The notes under the pieces are model-generated. The model was not told the origin of the DNA. It ran no database searches and saw only the letters and a program-made list of their open reading frames with translations. From Crossaster papposus (taxonomy: Eukaryota > Echinodermata > Asteroidea > Velatida > Solasteridae): a stretch of DNA of 64,000 nucleotides. Every line of letters begins with the position of its first letter. Position 1 is the first letter of the stretch. A program made the position numbers and the translations under genes. This document shows, in pieces, positions 1-11,100 of the stretch. Location of the stretch: positions 1,736,001 through 1,800,000 of the forward strand of contig JBAIAA010000119.1 of NCBI GenBank assembly GCA_037893245.1. Direction: 5' to 3'.

Positions 1-475
1 TACGTTTTTTTTTAATTATTAGAACGATTCTTGGTCACATGGGAAGGGCATTAAAATGAAGGACTTGTAACGCTGCGTTATGTCATTTTTTGTTTTTATT
101 GGGAAGAGGCGTAATCATACATGTGGCTTACGTTTTTTTGTAATTATTAGAACGATTCTCGGTCAAATAGGAAGGACATTAAATTGAAGGACGTGTATTA
201 CGCTGGGTTATGTGGAGATTTTAGTGTTAATTGGGCAGGGTTCGTAATCATACATGCGGCTTACCTTTTTTATTATTAGAACGATTCTCGGTCACATGGG
301 AAGGACATTAAATTGAAGGACGTGTATTACGCTGGGTTATGTGGAGTTTTTAGTGTTAATTGGGCAGGGTTCGTAATCATACATGCGGCTTACCTTTTTT
401 ATTATTAGAACGATTCTCGGTCACACGGGAAGGACATTAAATTGAAGGACGCGTAACGCTGGGTTATGTGGATTA
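1..475. repeat. tandem array, ~130-bp unit
   Basis: About 3.7 head-to-tail copies of a unit of 128 to 133 bp. Units begin at about 1, 129, 262 and 391 with TACGTTTTT or TACCTTTTT, followed by ATTAGAACGATTCTCGGTCA, a GAAGGACATTAAATTGAAGG segment and CGTAATCATACATG. The copies differ by point changes and by the length of the T run. The array runs off the left edge, so its full size is unknown. No coding potential is seen. Confidence 0.85.
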
Positions 476-540
476 TTATTTTTTTTTTTTTCTGTGAGAC
501 TATTAGGTTTTTTAGTTAAAGATGAAGTGTTTTTGCAAGA

Positions 541-1675
541 AATAGGTCACGGTCACCAATGACCATTCTGCTCGTACCAACTTTATACCACCCTTTGGTT
601 TTGTCTTGGTTTATTTGTGTTCCTGGTTTTCTAAAAAGTAATTTCCCAAGGCCTTTTTTAAAAGGAAGGAACATGGTGTGCCACAGAAGTTGTTATTCAG
701 AGATTCAAAACAGATGACGAATAAAAACGTCCCAAGCAAGCCCCGAAAATGTGTTTACTATCCACGGATGACGCGTTAATCCGTCAGACACAGCAGTTTA
801 ATTCTGCGGGGGAGGTGTATATACGCTGCAAAGTTGTTTGTTTGTTTGTTGCGGTCAACGTGTGTTTACGCCAAACGTTCCCCGAAAGCGCTGCGGAGGC
901 CGGGTATACACGACTGGCATATATGGCATACACGCGGTGGACGGGGATATACGTTGACGTTGCCAATCATGCTTCGTTGACGCGGTAGACGTGTATATAC
1001 GCTATATCGTTGTTCCCTTTGCTGTGAAGTGAAATGCATAGGTGTAACTTCTCTGTTTTCTTTTTGCATTCAAGTTTGTTGCCACATCTCCATTGGTTGT
1101 CTTATTGATCAGTGATAACATTTTCCCAATTCGTTCCCGTACCTTACACTGTAGAATCAGACTTCCCCTAAAGTCCACGTTCACAATTAACCAAAGCCAA
1201 TTCGTTCTTGAATATTGTAAACAATGTTTCCTTTATTATAACTACTTTACACAATCCCCAGTCGATATTATTACCTAAGTTCGTTTTCACAAAGGTTTGT
1301 TGAAAACTCAACTTGGACAAGGAAAAGGACCGTTAAAATAAGACAGGCAGGCGACTTAATGAAATTTATCGATGTTTGCTTACAAAGCGTTACAGGCATG
1401 GTTACTATGAATGGGTGGATTATGGGGGGGGGGGGGGGTATTTTTCAACTGGCTTCGGCAGTGGTTCTTATTTATATTGTTCTTCTTTCTTTTTTTTCGA
1501 TCGCCGTCCGGAATTAAGAAATTATTTTTTTCGGAACAACTACAGGATATCTAGCGCAATCATTTTGCTGGATGCGTATATAACAATCTTTTTTAAATTT
1601 TAAAATAATAAAGAAATAGGGAACAAAAATGTTTGCCGTTCGATGTAATTCTTGGAACCCTCATCTACTTAATAC
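541..1675. repeat. segmental duplicate A (paralogue of 45,996-47,050)
   Basis: This block aligns by eye over most of its length with 45,996-47,050, sharing the ACGGTCACCAATGACCATTC start, the TATACACGACTGGCAT region and the GGATATCTAGCGCAATCATT end. Part of it (about 1,085-1,350) also reappears inverted at 58,060-58,340, and a shorter part inverted at 42,180-42,250. The sequence AGACAGGCAGGCGACTTAA with the nearby GCGTTACAGGCATGG is the inverted form of the 5' flanks of the lectin genes near 41.0 and 57.8 kb. No gene is supported here. Confidence 0.75.
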
Positions 1676-1800
1676 AGGGTGTCTCTAAAAAACGTATACC
1701 CATTTTTAAATTCATATTTTCGCAAAACTAGAAATATCTAAAAACAAAACACGACTGTCTGTGGAAAGGATATGTCCTCTGTTCAATGGTATATATAAGG
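1676..1800. mobile_element. transposon end, CAGGGTGTCTCTAAAAAA type
   Basis: The motif TACAGGGTGTCTCTAAAAAA resembles one terminus of a Tc1/mariner-like DNA transposon inserted at TA. The same sequence occurs at 47,051-47,185 in the paralogous block. No matching inverted end was found nearby, so this is a solo end or a truncated copy. The superfamily is an inference from the terminal motif alone. Confidence 0.35.
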
Positions 1801-2454
1801 CAGAGTTGTAACATGTAACGCGTCCGTAGCATGTCCTATTTTGGGGGGAAATGACCCCTACTGACCATCGGGTGACCACTGGCTAAATTCTGTGAACAAT
1901 TTTTATGAGGCTTGGTCCAGAGATGTAACTGACTAAGTTAGACAATAATTAGACCAAGACTGTAAAAGAAGTAGCATTTTGTAATTTTGAAGAAAATGAC
2001 CACTAGTGACCACTAGTGACCACACATGCTGGTCACTACATTATATGACTCGGGTCAAGGAAAATCCTGTCCAAATTTGGCTAAAATCGGTTAAGGACTT
2101 TGGCAGATATTTAATTTGGCAGATATTTATGGTGAGCGTTAGCTTCGCACGGCTGATATTGATACTGTAGTACGATCAATGCTACTGTTTCCAATTCCAT
2201 GCCGGGCGTCATTTTTCTGCCAAGCTGTTTTGAGCGCAAAGGATTGTGGGAGGACAGAGGCCAAGCAATGCACATACTCGTTTGCTTAGTATGAATGCGG
2301 TTACCAAATTACCTAGTGCGCACTAAAGCAGTTAAGCTGAATTGCGGGGTTAACTTTGTACATGTATTGCGAAACCGATTCTCCGGGTTAGTTTCTACCC
2401 GGGTATGGCTAACTACCCGGGTGATTAATTACCTAGAGTAGTGTGAAAACGGTA
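1801..2454. other. sequence absent from the paralogous block
   Basis: In the second copy the GGCAGAGTTGTAAC sequence runs after only ~70 bp into the GGTCAAGAAGGTTGAGTCGAG sequence (47,190-47,254). Here the two are separated by about 650 bp of unrelated DNA. The insert carries short direct repeats of GTGACCACTA near 1,995-2,035 but no clear inverted ends, and no ORF of note. Confidence 0.5.
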
Positions 2455-2883
2455 TAGGTCAAGAAGGTTAAGTCGAGTTGAGACACAGTGTTCGGTGTCG
2501 GCCTATAACGACAAGAAACATAGTTCGATTGATTTTTAAATTCTAACAGATAAAGATTGTTTTCACGTTGATAATGTCAAAAAGCGCAAAAAGCCCTGGA
2601 TTTATAGACCGTAAATTTAACTCATCAAAGCAGTACACGGAAACGGGTCTTATACATGAAGAACAGGGGGACATAATTACCTGGAGATGACATAATTAAA
2701 GGTAGGATACACTATTGGTAATTGCTTGAATTATCATATTAGTAGCGCCAGATCATGCCAAAAATTAATGTTAAAAAAAGCGAATACTAGGGCCCAGTAA
2801 CTCGGACTATAGTACTAAGTCGTATACTGTTTAACGGATTCCTGTGTAACTAAGTTCACGTTGACATGGTTTAGTGACCTCTT

Positions 2884-3012
2884 TACCTGAAGTTCGGCTT
2901 GTCAGATGACTTTGAGGAGGTAGCGACAAACTCTTCCGAATCATCACTTTCTTCTGAGGCGGATGATGAGGAAGATTCATCAGATATATCGGAACCGCTA
3001 ACCGCGAATATT
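2884..3012 (+). pseudogene. short acidic/serine-rich ORF remnant
   Basis: On the + strand an open frame reads an acidic, serine-rich peptide (SDDFEEVATNSSESS then SSEADDEEDSSDISE) and stops at the TGA near 3,015. The paralogue at 47,680-47,800 keeps the same frame open with a few substitutions. The composition recalls the acidic N-termini of some transposases and nuclear proteins, but there is no diagnostic motif. It may be chance in a GA-rich stretch. Confidence 0.2.
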
Positions 3013-3339
3013 TGAATATTTGTCTGAAGGATCCGCCATGATGATTTGTTTTTTAGGGCGCGCGCGTGGGGTCTCACCGATCAGAGGCCGATCTCCAAAG
3101 TGAGGGCGCTCTTTACATTTCAGTTTAATGAGTACGAATTCAGACAATGTGACATAACCCTTTCGCCACCAGGAGAAATAATGCACTCAATACCTTCAAT
3201 GCTAGACCCCTTTTGAAAAATTGCATTGTATAGCGCCCTCATACTTCAGCAAGGAGGAAGGGAAATTTGCTTGCCCATAAATTTAACACAATATTGGAGC
3301 AGGATGGACCCGCCAATCCATGTATTAGGAAATTATTTT

Positions 3340-3552
3340 TTTCAAAGTGAACAACGAAACTAGCAGAGCTGGATTCGAACCTGCGACCTTCAGGTTACCG
3401 TACAGTACTACTATATACCAACTGAGCTATCTTGCGCCTATGTTGGTGGTCTCCCAAATTGGCAACACTCAATGAGGATACGACTTTGTAACTTATAATT
3501 CGTCAAACAGGTTCAAGTCCCGCCTGGCCGATTTCTTTGTTCAGTTTGAAAT
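3340..3552. mobile_element. inverted-repeat element with opposed tRNA-like arms, copy 1
   Basis: The left arm (from 3,340) and the right arm (to 3,552) are imperfect inverted copies of about 45 bp. Both end in a TTCAAA(G/C)TGAACAA-type tip and both include a pol III B-box-like motif: on the minus strand GGTTCGAATCC, on the plus strand GGTTCAAGTCC. On the minus strand a tRNA-like A box (TAGCTCAGTTGG, near 3,425) precedes the B box, preceded by GGCGCAAGA. The 3' acceptor side does not pair, so this is tRNA-derived rather than a functional tRNA. A second copy lies at 48,023-48,240. Confidence 0.65.
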
Positions 3553-4109
3553 TTAGGAACTAGTTAAATGTCCCCGTCCCCCCCCCCCCCCCGCCCCGTT
3601 TAGGGTTGTGTACAATTGGGTGTGCAGGCAAACCGGCTAATTCTCCCACGCCTATCAACCTTGCATTGGGGTGGGGGGACAATAATTATTGATATTCACA
3701 TAATTATGTAATCTGAAATGCTTCAAAACTACGGTTCATGCAGATGCAAGATAGACTTGTTGTCAATAGGGGGCGCTAATTACATTTAGGGATAAGGGAG
3801 CAGTGGAAATGGAAGCCGATTGTATTTGTGTGACGTAAAGTCACAATGGCAAAAAGAGTGTATGCTTTATTGAGTCCATATGGCATTCTTGGGATTAATA
3901 GGGTTATACTTACGAGTCAGGTGTACCAGTGACATGCAGTGTATTCTGCAGTGTATTTTGCAGTGTATAGAAACTTCTGAAGTCTCCTCATCTCGTTCCC
4001 AGATTCATTTTTTAAAAGCTGATACTAGTCTGAAGGGCTGAATGGTCCAGTGAAAACACACTGAAAAGATTGGGAGGGTCGCGCGATGTGGAAGCAAGAA
4101 TGAAGGGAA

Positions 4110-4240
4110 TGGAAGGGGAAGGAAGAGGGGTGGTAACCTCCCCTCCCACACTTCTCTCCGTCCCCCACTTCTCCCCTTCCCCCACTTATCCCCTTCCCCC
4201 ACTTCTCCCCCTTCCCCATTTGTCCCCCCCCCCGTAGGTG
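4110..4240. repeat. CT-rich minisatellite (C4-5 ACTTCT unit)
   Basis: Imperfect ~19-bp repeats of CCCCACTTCTCCCCCTTC type. The same kind of tract lies at the paralogous places 37,709-37,838 and 49,560-49,690. Long proline-rich or glycine-rich frames across it are composition artefacts. Confidence 0.8.
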
Positions 4241-4261
4241 ATGCGTAAGATATGCAGGATT

Positions 4262-4450
4262 AAAGGTATGATACACCATTGGTAATCGCTTAAGTTCTCT
4301 TAAAAGGGTGGATTTTGGGGTGTTGTATTTTATAGTAAATATCGTTTAACTGACTTGTCCAGAATTTTAAAATTATGGATGCTGAGAAAAGCAAGAAAAA
4401 CGGCGTTCGTTTTTGACCGGCGCCAGGCAGTTGGTCTTGTTCCTTCACGA
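4262..4450 (+). mobile_element. AGGTA(G/T)-end TTAA MITE, truncated copy
   Basis: Begins with TTAAAGGTATGATACACCATTGGTAA, passes through the TTTATAGTAAATATCGTTTAAC and GAGAAAAGCAAGAAAAACGG landmarks, and loses its far end. Family members in this window are at 37,911, 41,846, 46,744, 49,778, 51,312 and 55,754. The complete copies at 51,312-51,687 and 55,754-56,121 show the TTAA target duplication. Confidence 0.55.
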
Positions 4451-5466
4451 TCGCCGTCTGGCGATCGGGTCTACGGAGCTTGCGGGTCTACAGAGGCCAA
4501 GCAATTTGCCCGTTCCGAACAGGCACATTTTGAACTAGCACTGTACTAGTTTCAATTAAATAAAAAACGACTATCATTCTAATAAAGATATCTCTATTAT
4601 AATATAAATTTCACTATTTCTGATAGAGCTATCAGAAATATAGAAATAACCATACAACTCCCAGTCAGTCATTAATACAACATTAAACATGAACGACTTT
4701 CAGATTTCAACAGTTATGATAATAACATTTTAATGTATTTTTATTCTAAATGTCTGGACATGATGCTACAAATGACTGAACTGAACATTTAGTAATCGTG
4801 TCCATACAGTGGTGAAGCTTCTTTATCCCTAACAGTCCTCAATCCTCCAAAATCCATATGATTTTGCACACACCTTAGTTAGGGTTAAAGATCTTGTTTA
4901 TTACATAAACAAACAAAAAAGATACAAAAGCCTTACTTGGCTTGACAATATTGACCAACTTGTTATTCAAGCTTTAACGTCTCTTGATTATGATGTGCAT
5001 CACGAAACGTCATATTTAACATCAATTCAATAACTATAAATAAATTATATCAAACTATAGAATAAGTTTGTTTCTATTCAAAGGTACACACTTAGGATCA
5101 ATTGCTTCTGATGCGTGCTACAAATCTGATCTAGCAAGGTACATTAAAACTGACACATTGATCAGTTTTGTGAATTTGTTTATTTATTATTATCGTGCAT
5201 TGATTATCAACGTGCCAACATTTAAAATACAATTAATTCAAACTGTAAATCTTTCTCTAGCTTAACAATTGCTTAAAATCGTAAGTATGTGCATCACACA
5301 ACATTCGTGTTAAAATGTAAAGTATATTTAAGTTGCGGTTAATTGCTTTAAACCAATTTTCATTTAATTTGACATTTTGGTCACTCATTTTGAACATTGT
5401 CTCAGGAATATGCGTAAATACGGATCAATGTTTTCTAATAATTATAAGCTTATTAATAATGCGGAA

Positions 5467-5612
5467 AGGCGGCATTCAGAGATCGAATTCGTTTTATTTC
5501 AATCAATTTCCAACTGATGTTAACTTATGTGTGTTTGAGTCAAGCACACATCAGACTAATTTAATTAGCATCAGTTTGAAATGTATCTGAATTCGATCTC
5601 TGAATGCTGCCT
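5467..5612. mobile_element. foldback element F, copy 1
   Basis: Arms GGCATTCAGAGATCGAATTC and its complement near 5,590-5,612 flank a ~100-bp core containing GTGTTTGAGTCAAGCACACA. This copy still has the intact target GATGTTAACTTATG, where copy 5 carries a MITE. Confidence 0.7.
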
Positions 5613-6824
5613 TTGGGCAACAGCGGAGACGAATTTGATCTGTAATAACGAAATTAAATGTTTAGATAGATTGACTACATTTAGAAATTAATTGGTAATT
5701 GAATAAATTGGTGCATGCTACAAATCTGATCTAGCAAGGTACATTAACAATGACACATTGATCAGCTCAGTGTAATATCGTGCTGGATATAGTAAAAATG
5801 CCGCACTGTTATACGGGTACTACACTCTATATCACCACGATTACATTCGCGAGTCCACGGAGGCCAAGCAATTAGCCCGTTTCAAACAGGCACATTTTGA
5901 ACTAGCACTGCACTAGTTTCAATTAAATAGAAATAAACTATCATTCCAATAGAGATATCTCTATTGCTAGAATATAAATGTCTATCAGAAATATGTTTTT
6001 ATAACTGCCAGTCGGGTTATTAATACAACTTTAAACATGAACGACTTTCAAATTTCAAAAGTAATTTAATTGTAATTATATTGTATTATTATTCTGAAAG
6101 TCTGGACATGATACTCCCTAAAAATCTAAACTGGACATCTAGTAATCGTGTTCATACATTGGTGAAGGTTCTTTATCTTGTTTATTTATTTTAAAAAGAG
6201 ATACAAAAGCCTTACTTGGCTTGACAATATTGACCAACTTGTTATTTAAAGTGTAATTAATAAAAACTTCTTTTTCTATAGCTTTAACGTCCCTTAAAAT
6301 CGGATGTGCATTACGAAACATTCATTCTAAACGAATAATTGCTTCCAATGTGTTAGTTACGGAAATATTTAACATCAATTCAATAACAGTATAAATAAAC
6401 TATATCGAACTGTAAAATGTGTGTGTTTCTATTCAAAGGTACACACGTAGGATCAATTGCTTTTGATGCATGCTACAAATCTGATCTAGCAAGGAACATT
6501 AAAACTGACACATTGATCAGCTCAGTGGAAAACTGTAACTTTTGTGAATGTTTTTATTTATTATTATCGTGCATTGATTATCAACGTGCTGACATTTAAA
6601 ATACAATTAATTAAAACTGTGAATCTTTCTCTAGCTTAATGATTGCTTAAAATCGTAAGTATGTGCACCACAAATAAAAGTATATTTAAGTTGCGGTTAA
6701 TTTCTTTAAACTAATTTCCATTCAATTTCACATCTTGGTTACTCATTTTGAACATTGTCTCAGGAATATTCGTTAATACGGATCAATTTCTTCTAATAAT
6801 TATAAGCTTATTAATAATGCGGAA

Positions 6825-6944
6825 GGGCGGCATTCAGAGATCGAATTCGTCTTATTTCAATCAATTTCAAACTTATTACACATCAGACTAATTTAATTAG
6901 CATCAGTTTGAAATGTATCTGAATTCGATCTCTGAATGCTGCCT
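6825..6944. mobile_element. foldback element F, copy 2 (core deleted)
   Basis: Same arms as copy 1, but the core has lost about 25 bp around GTGTTTGAGTC. Confidence 0.65.
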
Positions 6945-7199
6945 TTGGGCAACAGCGTAGACGAATTTGATCTGTAATAACGAAATTAAATGTTTAGATA
7001 GATTGACCACATTTTGAAATTAATTGGTAAATGACTGAATTGGTGCATGCTACAAATCTGATTTAGCAAGGTACATTAAGAATGACACATTGATCAGCTC
7101 GGTGAAAAACAAAAAATGTTTTGAAAACCCGTGCTAATAATAACTATTAGGAGTAATATCCATCTTCAAGTTTTCCAAATAATGCCGGTCGTATCACAT

Positions 7200-7430
7200 A
7201 CGCACACGCCTTTCCACTCCTACAACAATTGCATTAGTTTAATTAATGCTGCGGTTACACCGCGCATCAACTTGAAAACATCCGTTTTCATGCACAAAGC
7301 CCTGCAAAACACATTGCCGAAGTACATAATAAGACCCAACAGTAACTTAAGAGTTCCTCGCATATTCAAAAGGGCAGGAGACGGGGGCCTTCTCAGTGTC
7401 TGGTCCCCGATGCTAGAATTCCTTACCTAA
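7200..7430 (+). pseudogene. non-LTR retrotransposon RT C-terminal fragment, copy 1
   Basis: The frame to the stop near 7,430 reads a peptide resembling the tail of CR1/L2-type reverse transcriptases: a HKALQNTLPKYI-like segment, then NLRVPR, then a GD..LLSVWSPMLEFL segment that fits the family's 'GDRAFSVAAPKLWNSLP' position. A diverged paralogue at 52,430-52,711 keeps the frame open. The rest of the element is missing. The assignment rests on a short motif, so it is only probable. Confidence 0.4.
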
Positions 7431-7715
7431 CACCCGCAAATTCGGGAGTTGTCCCTACCCGCGCATTAGTAACTTGTGAAAATACGAGTTATACATCGTA
7501 GTATTATCATTAATAACGTGCACACATTTAAAATACAAATAATTAAAACTGTGAATCTTTTTCTAGCTTAATGATTGCTTAACGTCGTAAGTATATACAT
7601 CATAAAATATTCGTGCTAAAATGTAAAGCCTAATTAATTTGCGGTTAATTGCTTTAAACCAATTTTCATTCAATTTCAAATTTCAAGGTTTTTCTAATAT
7701 AAGCTTAATGCGGAA

Positions 7716-7880
7716 AGGCAGCATTCAGAGATCGATTTCGTCTGATATCAATCAATTTCAAACTTATGTTAAATAAACTAGTCTGGTGTGTGTTTGAGTC
7801 AAGCACACAATTGACAAATGTAATTAGCATAAGTTTGAAATTAACTGATATAAGACGAATTCGATCTCTGAATGCTGCCT
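7716..7880. mobile_element. foldback element F, copy 3
   Basis: Arms GGCAGCATTCAGAGATCGAT and GAATTCGATCTCTGAATGCTGCC in inverted orientation, separated by about 120 bp. Confidence 0.65.
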
Positions 7881-8187
7881 TTGGGCAACAGCGTAGACTC
7901 AGTGTAATGACGAAATAAAAATGTATAAATAGATGGACCACATTTTGAAATTGAATGGTAAATGTATATACATGTATATACAAATTATTCTTACGGTTTT
8001 TTTTAATTCAAAATGCAATGCAACAGATTAGTTAAATGGAGCATTTAAAAGATACATTTAGTTTTTTTATATTGGCACTTCTTAAGCAGTTTTAGATTTC
8101 TTCAGTTTTTATATGCCTGTAAAATATTCCCGATAAACGGTAATATCATCTGGGAGTGAGACTTGCTTTAATAACTGAATTGTTTGA

Positions 8188-11100
8188 GGATAGTGGTGGA
8201 AACTATTTGACTGAATTCAGTGCTGATGACTCAGGTAAATAACTGTGCTGTCTAAGGATGGTGATCATGATTTGAAGCATATACTGTAACATGGTTAATC
8301 TGGGTAGCCATGTTTCTGTGTAAACGATGTAAAAGAAATGTCAACAGAAGCAAGTTTGTTATAAACGCACTGCTCAAATGAGTACAAATGCAGCTTCTAA
8401 TCCAGGGTCATTTAAAACAAATGGATGAACTGCTCGTCAACAGCAGTCACGCAAACCATTAGAAAAAAACCGTACAGTATTGTCAGTGACCATTGCTTTT
8501 GTCAATGCAAACTTTCAGTAGCTTTAGTTAACACATAAACAGTAATGGAAAGAATTCCGTACACAGATAATACTATAATTCAAATTTAGCTTGCAAAACA
8601 TGTAAGCATTTACAATGTACATTGAACATTGAACATTTGTCAGACCAGTCAGGGTTTGTATTATTTAGCATTGCCATTGAAAAGAATGCATGCATTACAT
8701 TTATAGATTATTAATTACTTTGTTTGTAACAATTAGACAATTAGACAATTACTTTGTTTGGTAGCTACTTGTTAAGTTTTTTATGGATACATTTGTATTT
8801 TCAATAGCAATTTTGGCAATATTATATTATGAATTTCTACAGATAGAGCAACGGTTGACAACATTAGCCCCTCTGAGAACCAGTATATAACGGAAGTCGA
8901 CAGTGGTGGTGGAAACTGTTTGACAGAATTTAGCGCTGATGACTCGGGTAATGACCTTAGTGTGGTGCTATGTTTTAGGTTTTATTTTGACACAATTGTC
9001 TCATTCGCTAATGTTTTTCCATCTACAATCTGTAAATGATATGTCAAAATAAAATATGGTTGCATATCCCTTCAAAGCGAGCGAGCATGTTAAATGCTAC
9101 AAGTATTATGTTACAAGTAGTTTGTGCATTGCATTATGTTGTACTGTCGTGGATGTCAACTGTCTGTTATAAATTTATGTTGTTTCAAAGTGTTCTTCAT
9201 ATGAAAGTTCTTAATTTGTCAATCAAACAGTCCGGCACTATATATCACTGTGAGACCAGAAGATGTGAATTTTTTTTTTTTTTTACGGAAAATGTGAAAA
9301 GTACAATAGGTCCCCTTTTCACGTATCACAACAAATGATAATGGGGCCTATTCTTTACTTTACACATTTTTTCGTCAAACATAAGGTTTTTACGTCTTCT
9401 GGCCTCACAGTGTCGGGCAGACATTATGGCTGCTAAATTCACTCATGGGCTGCACTGTACGATGCTGAAAGCAATCTACACACTGAAACACAACATCTCT
9501 GTTCCCAAATAACAAGAACAAACTTCATTGTTAAGAGAAAAGATGACTATAATTTATACTTTACAGCAGCTTTGTGCCTTTATTTAATATTTTCAGAGAA
9601 AGAAAACAATGCAAGGTTGCCTGTCAACAAGAAAAATACCAAAAGAGTACACTTTGAAGACTTGCATGGAAGTACCAGCTCTGATGAAGATGTTGATACA
9701 ACATTATGTCGAGGTGAGATCAATTTAGCTTAATTAAATGCAGTTTCGCTACAGGAAACTACAATATGGATAGATTGCACATTTCAGGTCTTTATTTTAA
9801 TGACTTAATTTTTAGGCACAGCCAGTCGGCTGAAAAAAATCATAAAATCCTGAAAGGAGAATACAAATCCGGCGAAACAAAATAAATGGTGTGTTTATGG
9901 TTACAGCTTGACAAAAATCCATGTACATGTACATGTACATGTATGTAGGTAGGGAAATAAGTTTGTTTTATTGATTTATTTTTCATTGCAGTCAAGTTTT
10001 AAGTGTAGACATTGATTGTTTGCTAAACTTTGATAATTTCTTACAACCCAAAAAAAGTGTAAATAAAATTGTGGATTTGTTAGTTGGTATGATATCACAG
10101 TAATGTATGCATGTAAGCCAGGCAATAATATGCTGTCCGCAAGGGGTTAAGAATGATTCATATTCAGTGAGTAACTGTTGGAACTAAAATTGTGTACATT
10201 CATTTATTCAATAGGATCAACAATCGTCAATTGCATTACTACAACCTTGCAAACAAGATGTTGTGTGCACTACTGTGTTAATTATGTGACCTTTGCTGCT
10301 GCAAGTACTGCTCGAGAAACATTTCGTCTACGTACAAGCCATAAGCAGCGCCAGTGGATACTGGATTACTTCAATAACCACCATGACATTGAGGACGGAT
10401 GTTGCAAGTTCAGGTACCTTATTGGAACAAGTGAGGTTTGCTCCACAGCATGGAGGACAGTGATTGGTATTACTAAGACAAGGTTTTACCAGATCAGGAA
10501 TAAATTTGAAGGTAAACAAAAATTCCTGTTTTCTCTATACTTCGGAATACTGTACCTGTACTGTACAGTATTACAGAGGTCGCAGTTTTCTGTATTCACT
10601 TTAAAGTGTATGCAAATTTACCTAGTCAGGTTCCCTTGTGGTATATGTATTGTAAGATTAAAAATAAATAATGATGATAATTTTAGCCATTACATTGTTA
10701 CTCGCATGAGGATCCCACAAGTTTCAAATATTATTGTGCCCTCTACTCCAACAAAATTACAACTTGCTAGTTGCTACCCAATTTTTTGAAAGTATATGCA
10801 GGGACCTATGATTTGAAAAAAATAAAAATTATATAGAAGTACACAAAACGACTCGTGTGCGCGCACCCCCATCTCCCCCCAAAAGTTGCATTTTTAATGT
10901 CACATTCCCTATTGGTTTACCCAGAGAACTACTGCCACACAGCATGTTATACTTACAAGTCTGCCACATCTCCTTTATACTGTTCTAAAACTTTAATAAA
11001 TGTATTCCTGATACATTGTACTGTACATGTCTTTTTTTATATTGTAGCTGGATCAAGAGAATTTTGCAGACCGAATGCTCTCAAGAAGGGCCTTGTTCAT

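Larger units (their letters stand above)
2455..4260. repeat. segmental duplicate B (paralogue of 47,254-49,780)
   Basis: Matches 47,254-49,780 with point changes and indels. It includes the tRNA-like inverted-repeat element and ends in a CT-rich tract. The second copy carries an extra MITE at 48,770-49,396 that is absent here at about 3,978. Nothing in this stretch reads as an intact gene. Confidence 0.75.
4510..7110. repeat. two tandem ~1.3-kb repeat units
   Basis: The stretch 4,510-5,770 is repeated at 5,870-7,110, both starting with an AGGCCAAGCAATT(T/A)GCCCGT to TTCAATTAAATA segment and each ending with a foldback (see below). Further paralogues begin at about 38,330 and 50,190, and a partial one at 7,490 and 52,760. 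No coding signal is evident. Confidence 0.75.

Noticed and set aside
3362-3437. A functional tRNA gene on the minus strand, and another at 48,045-48,126
   Set aside because: A and B boxes are present, but the acceptor stem does not pair and the sequence is part of a repeated inverted element.
4005-4279. Gly/Arg-rich or Pro-rich ORFs here and at 37,528-37,890 and 49,431-49,794
   Set aside because: Low-complexity translation of CT-rich minisatellites. The same DNA is open in many frames.
10855-11047. Extension of the ORF upstream of the exon at 11,048
   Set aside because: It is intron read-through. The acceptor TTTTTTATATTGTAG and the phase match place the exon start at 11,048.
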